DNA of 64,000 nucleotides from Mastigias papua (taxonomy: Eukaryota; Cnidaria; Scyphozoa; Rhizostomeae; Mastigiidae), in NCBI GenBank assembly GCA_964019165.1, contig OZ025278.1, forward strand, positions 8,484,028 through 8,548,027, given 5' to 3'. The position numbers and the translations under genes are program-made. How positions within the stretch are numbered: position 1 is the stretch's first letter; every line of letters starts with the position of its first letter. Below the pieces are notes generated by a model that did not search any database, had not been told where the DNA came from, and was given only the letters and a program-made list of their open reading frames with translations. Positions 61,700 to 64,000 of this stretch are shown one piece after another.

Positions 61700-64000
61700 T
61701 ATAGTATCGAGGTCTGAGTTGCACGCGTAGATATATTCCATCAATTTCAGTCTCCTTATGAAGCACAGATAGCCCATTGCTTGTCAAGATTCAATTATTC
61801 ATTTTGGCAAAAGTGTCTATAACAGATGAAAGGTGACAAATGAAACATGAGACTGAAATCAGGCAAAAATTAAGAAACACACAGGCTGAGTTTCAAAAGT
61901 AGACTTGAAAAATCTGTTTTTGCGCGAAAATTTTTACACACTGGAAAAAAAAACAAACAACATTCGTCCCTCAAATGTTTTTAGAAATAAAATACTTTGT
62001 CTCATCTCAGAGTTGCCTAAGAAACATTTAAGACTGGAGTTGGCAAAATATTAAGAAACATTCAGGCTGAGGGGAGAAAGTCTGTCTTTTATGAGACAAA
62101 CGTGTATATGGATTGAAAGTCTATTCTAAGACCAAACCTTCCCCTCACTTACTACAACAATCAAGGAATACTGACAGTTTGACAAAGGGACCATTCATAA
62201 CAGATGTCTGAGCTGAAAGCGAGGAGCTTTTGATGATTTTAGGTACACTCAAACATAGGCGAGAGAGTGTTTACGCAGCCTGGATGTCTAGATTTTCAGA
62301 ACTTTAAACAAAAGACATATCTAGTACACAGTCACTTCTGAAACAGTTTTTGGTCTTCTAATGTTGTCTACTGTTAACGGCTTTAAGTTAAGCTAAAATG
62401 GTGTCAATGAGATTTGATATGACATCGCAGGTGTTCATCCTTTTGCTAAATTTCCTGTATAGATGGCCCATAAAGAAGTAGACGTAACTTCGTTGATCAA
62501 ATGTATTACAAAGAGCAGAATGGGCACACGAGTATCACACCAAACGAAGATAGGCCAATGACCTTCATTCAAAACGGGTCCTCGTCTGTCTTGCCGCTAT
62601 CTAGTCTTCTTGTGTGGCCTTTCACTTCAAAGCAAATCAAGGCTCAATTTTAATAGAATGTGAATTCAACATTTGGGAAAATTGTTGACCAGTAATAGCT
62701 TGAATTGACAAGGCTAACCTCTGTGAATAACCAGTTATACATAGTCACTTTTAGTGAGGCAAACTATGTAATGCGGATTAGAATTTATTGAAATGCCTTC
62801 ACAAAGAGCTCCACAATCCCTTTCATTATTTCTATGGAGATTTGACTTTCATTATATCTTATGGATAGCTGAAATATCTGTTGTAAATGGAATTTGCATA
62901 AAGATATAAACAAAAACCGCGAGTGTCGTCCCGAGACATAACTGCTTCTTTACCAGTTAAACAGGTTGAAAAACACTGGGCGGCGAGATAGAGCAGAACA
63001 GAAGTCAGCAAGTGCGCTGTCAAAACGCGGGTGTCCTGCTGATGATAATATCACAGTAAGAACAAAAACCTTGTATGAACATCGCCCACCGCAACTTGAG
63101 GCACGAAACCTTATTGTTGAAAATTCATTCAAATAGATCTGGACGTAAAGTGTAGGTGCAGAATCAGAACAGCGAAGAGAACGTGCGAGATGTCAGATCA
63201 GTCCAAAGATTGAGGTAGGAAATACCGATGACCTTTGATACTGCAACACGGTTCTCTACAATTCATTGCTTTATTAACATAGACTATAATCGTCATGATT
63301 CGCAATACTTTGGGCAACCATTATCAAACCTACCTGTAAAATCAAAGTACTATATTCCAGCAATGCTATCTAAAGTGTACAACATTGTCTTTACAACCCT
63401 GTAAAGGAGCTGCTATCCTCGAAGATTCTGAAAATCAATTTAATGCACACTTCAACAAATGCTAGCAGCATTTCATTAGACAGAGAAATTTAAGGCAAGA
63501 TACAAGGAACGCAGCAAACAGACAGGACTGCTTGAAGAAGCTTGGAGGTAACCTTCTCACTACTTCGCTAACAGGCATCCATGGCCATGGCCTTTTCAAA
63601 GATATCCAACAGTCTTTCCTTTGCGGTCTTATTGCTGTGGACTAAGCTTCCAAACCAAAACTTTCGAAATATTCCGTTTCAATGGCCATGGTTAGGTCTC
63701 TGGCAGTGAAATTTCTTTCCACTTAGCCCTAATGACATCTTAGCTTCGCGCATCTGCCATCTTCAACTAGATGACAAGAAAATCAATCAACCGTAATCCG
63801 AACAAAGCGCATAGGTTGAGGAAAAGTTCATTGAAGACGATTACAAATAAACCTATTTCTTTCGTCCAGGTGTTCAGTAAAGGTTAAGGATGACTTTTTA
63901 TTTTATTCAATTCAAATTTAAGAAGGGGCTTAGATCAATAAGTTTCAATCAATGACATCTTTTATTTTACTCTTTACAACAGTCATTTCTCTTCGTTGCA
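61700..64000. other. No recognisable gene
   Basis: I looked here on the minus strand for the missing BK pore (GYGD) and RCK1 start exons and found none. A short minus-strand frame near 62520-62400 (FDQRSYVYFFMGHLYRKFSK) is not recognised. There is a loose direct repeat of AGAAACA.(T)CAGGCTGAG near 61871 and 62053. Confidence 0.45.

Overview
This is a eukaryotic, almost certainly metazoan, window: AT-rich, with long introns, many short exons bounded by GT/AG sites, long (TA)n microsatellites and dense transposable-element debris. The mobile families (RTE, CR1/jockey-like and R4-like LINEs, Penelope-like elements, PIF/Harbinger with a trihelix partner gene, hAT, tRNA-SINEs) plus a BK potassium channel and a clan-2 P450 suggest an early-branching invertebrate. 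A cnidarian is my best guess, by inference only.

Two host genes can be rebuilt, both on the minus strand. (1) A cytochrome P450 in two exons (24584-24062 and 12891-11894) gives a complete 506-residue protein once an 11,170-bp intron is removed. (2) A Slo1/BK-type large-conductance calcium-activated potassium channel runs from beyond the right-hand region down to its stop codon at 35373. Fourteen coding exons covering the end of RCK1, the RCK1-RCK2 linker, RCK2 and the C-terminus can be placed with compatible phases. The voltage-sensor/pore exons and one linker exon were not found. The calcium-bowl segment has a broken acidic run.

Layout. 1-8.2 kb: no host gene; LINE remnants, a degenerate transposase-like relic, a (TA)n array and SINE-like inverted repeats. 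9.1-11.3 kb: 5'-truncated LINE with a palindrome at its broken end. 11.9-24.6 kb: the P450, whose intron holds an old inverted pair, a gypsy integrase relic, a nearly full-length RTE, an R4-like LINE, a LINE tail split by a non-autonomous hAT with a perfect 8-bp target duplication, and more LINE pieces. 25-29.8 kb: a Penelope-like element, two large equal-armed inverted repeats carrying hammerhead-like CTGATGA...GAAAC motifs, and a pogo-like MITE, all sitting in or beside (TA)n. 29.8-35.4 kb: apparently intergenic with a LINE ORF1 relic. 35.4-60 kb: the BK gene, whose introns hold a Harbinger pair (43.3-44.8 kb), a SINE with target duplication (46.5 kb), a MADF-encoding Harbinger derivative with a regular subterminal repeat array (51.5-52.3 kb), a CR1-like LINE with an SGNH ORF1 (52.9-55.5 kb) and a 700-bp ATATC satellite. 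60-64 kb: possible upstream BK intron or intergenic DNA, a SINE-like repeat, an (ATC)n array and a LINE scrap.

The most unusual material is the series of Penelope-type fold-back pairs with ribozyme-like motifs, the SINE that joins a similar motif to a tRNA-like head, and the altered BK calcium bowl.
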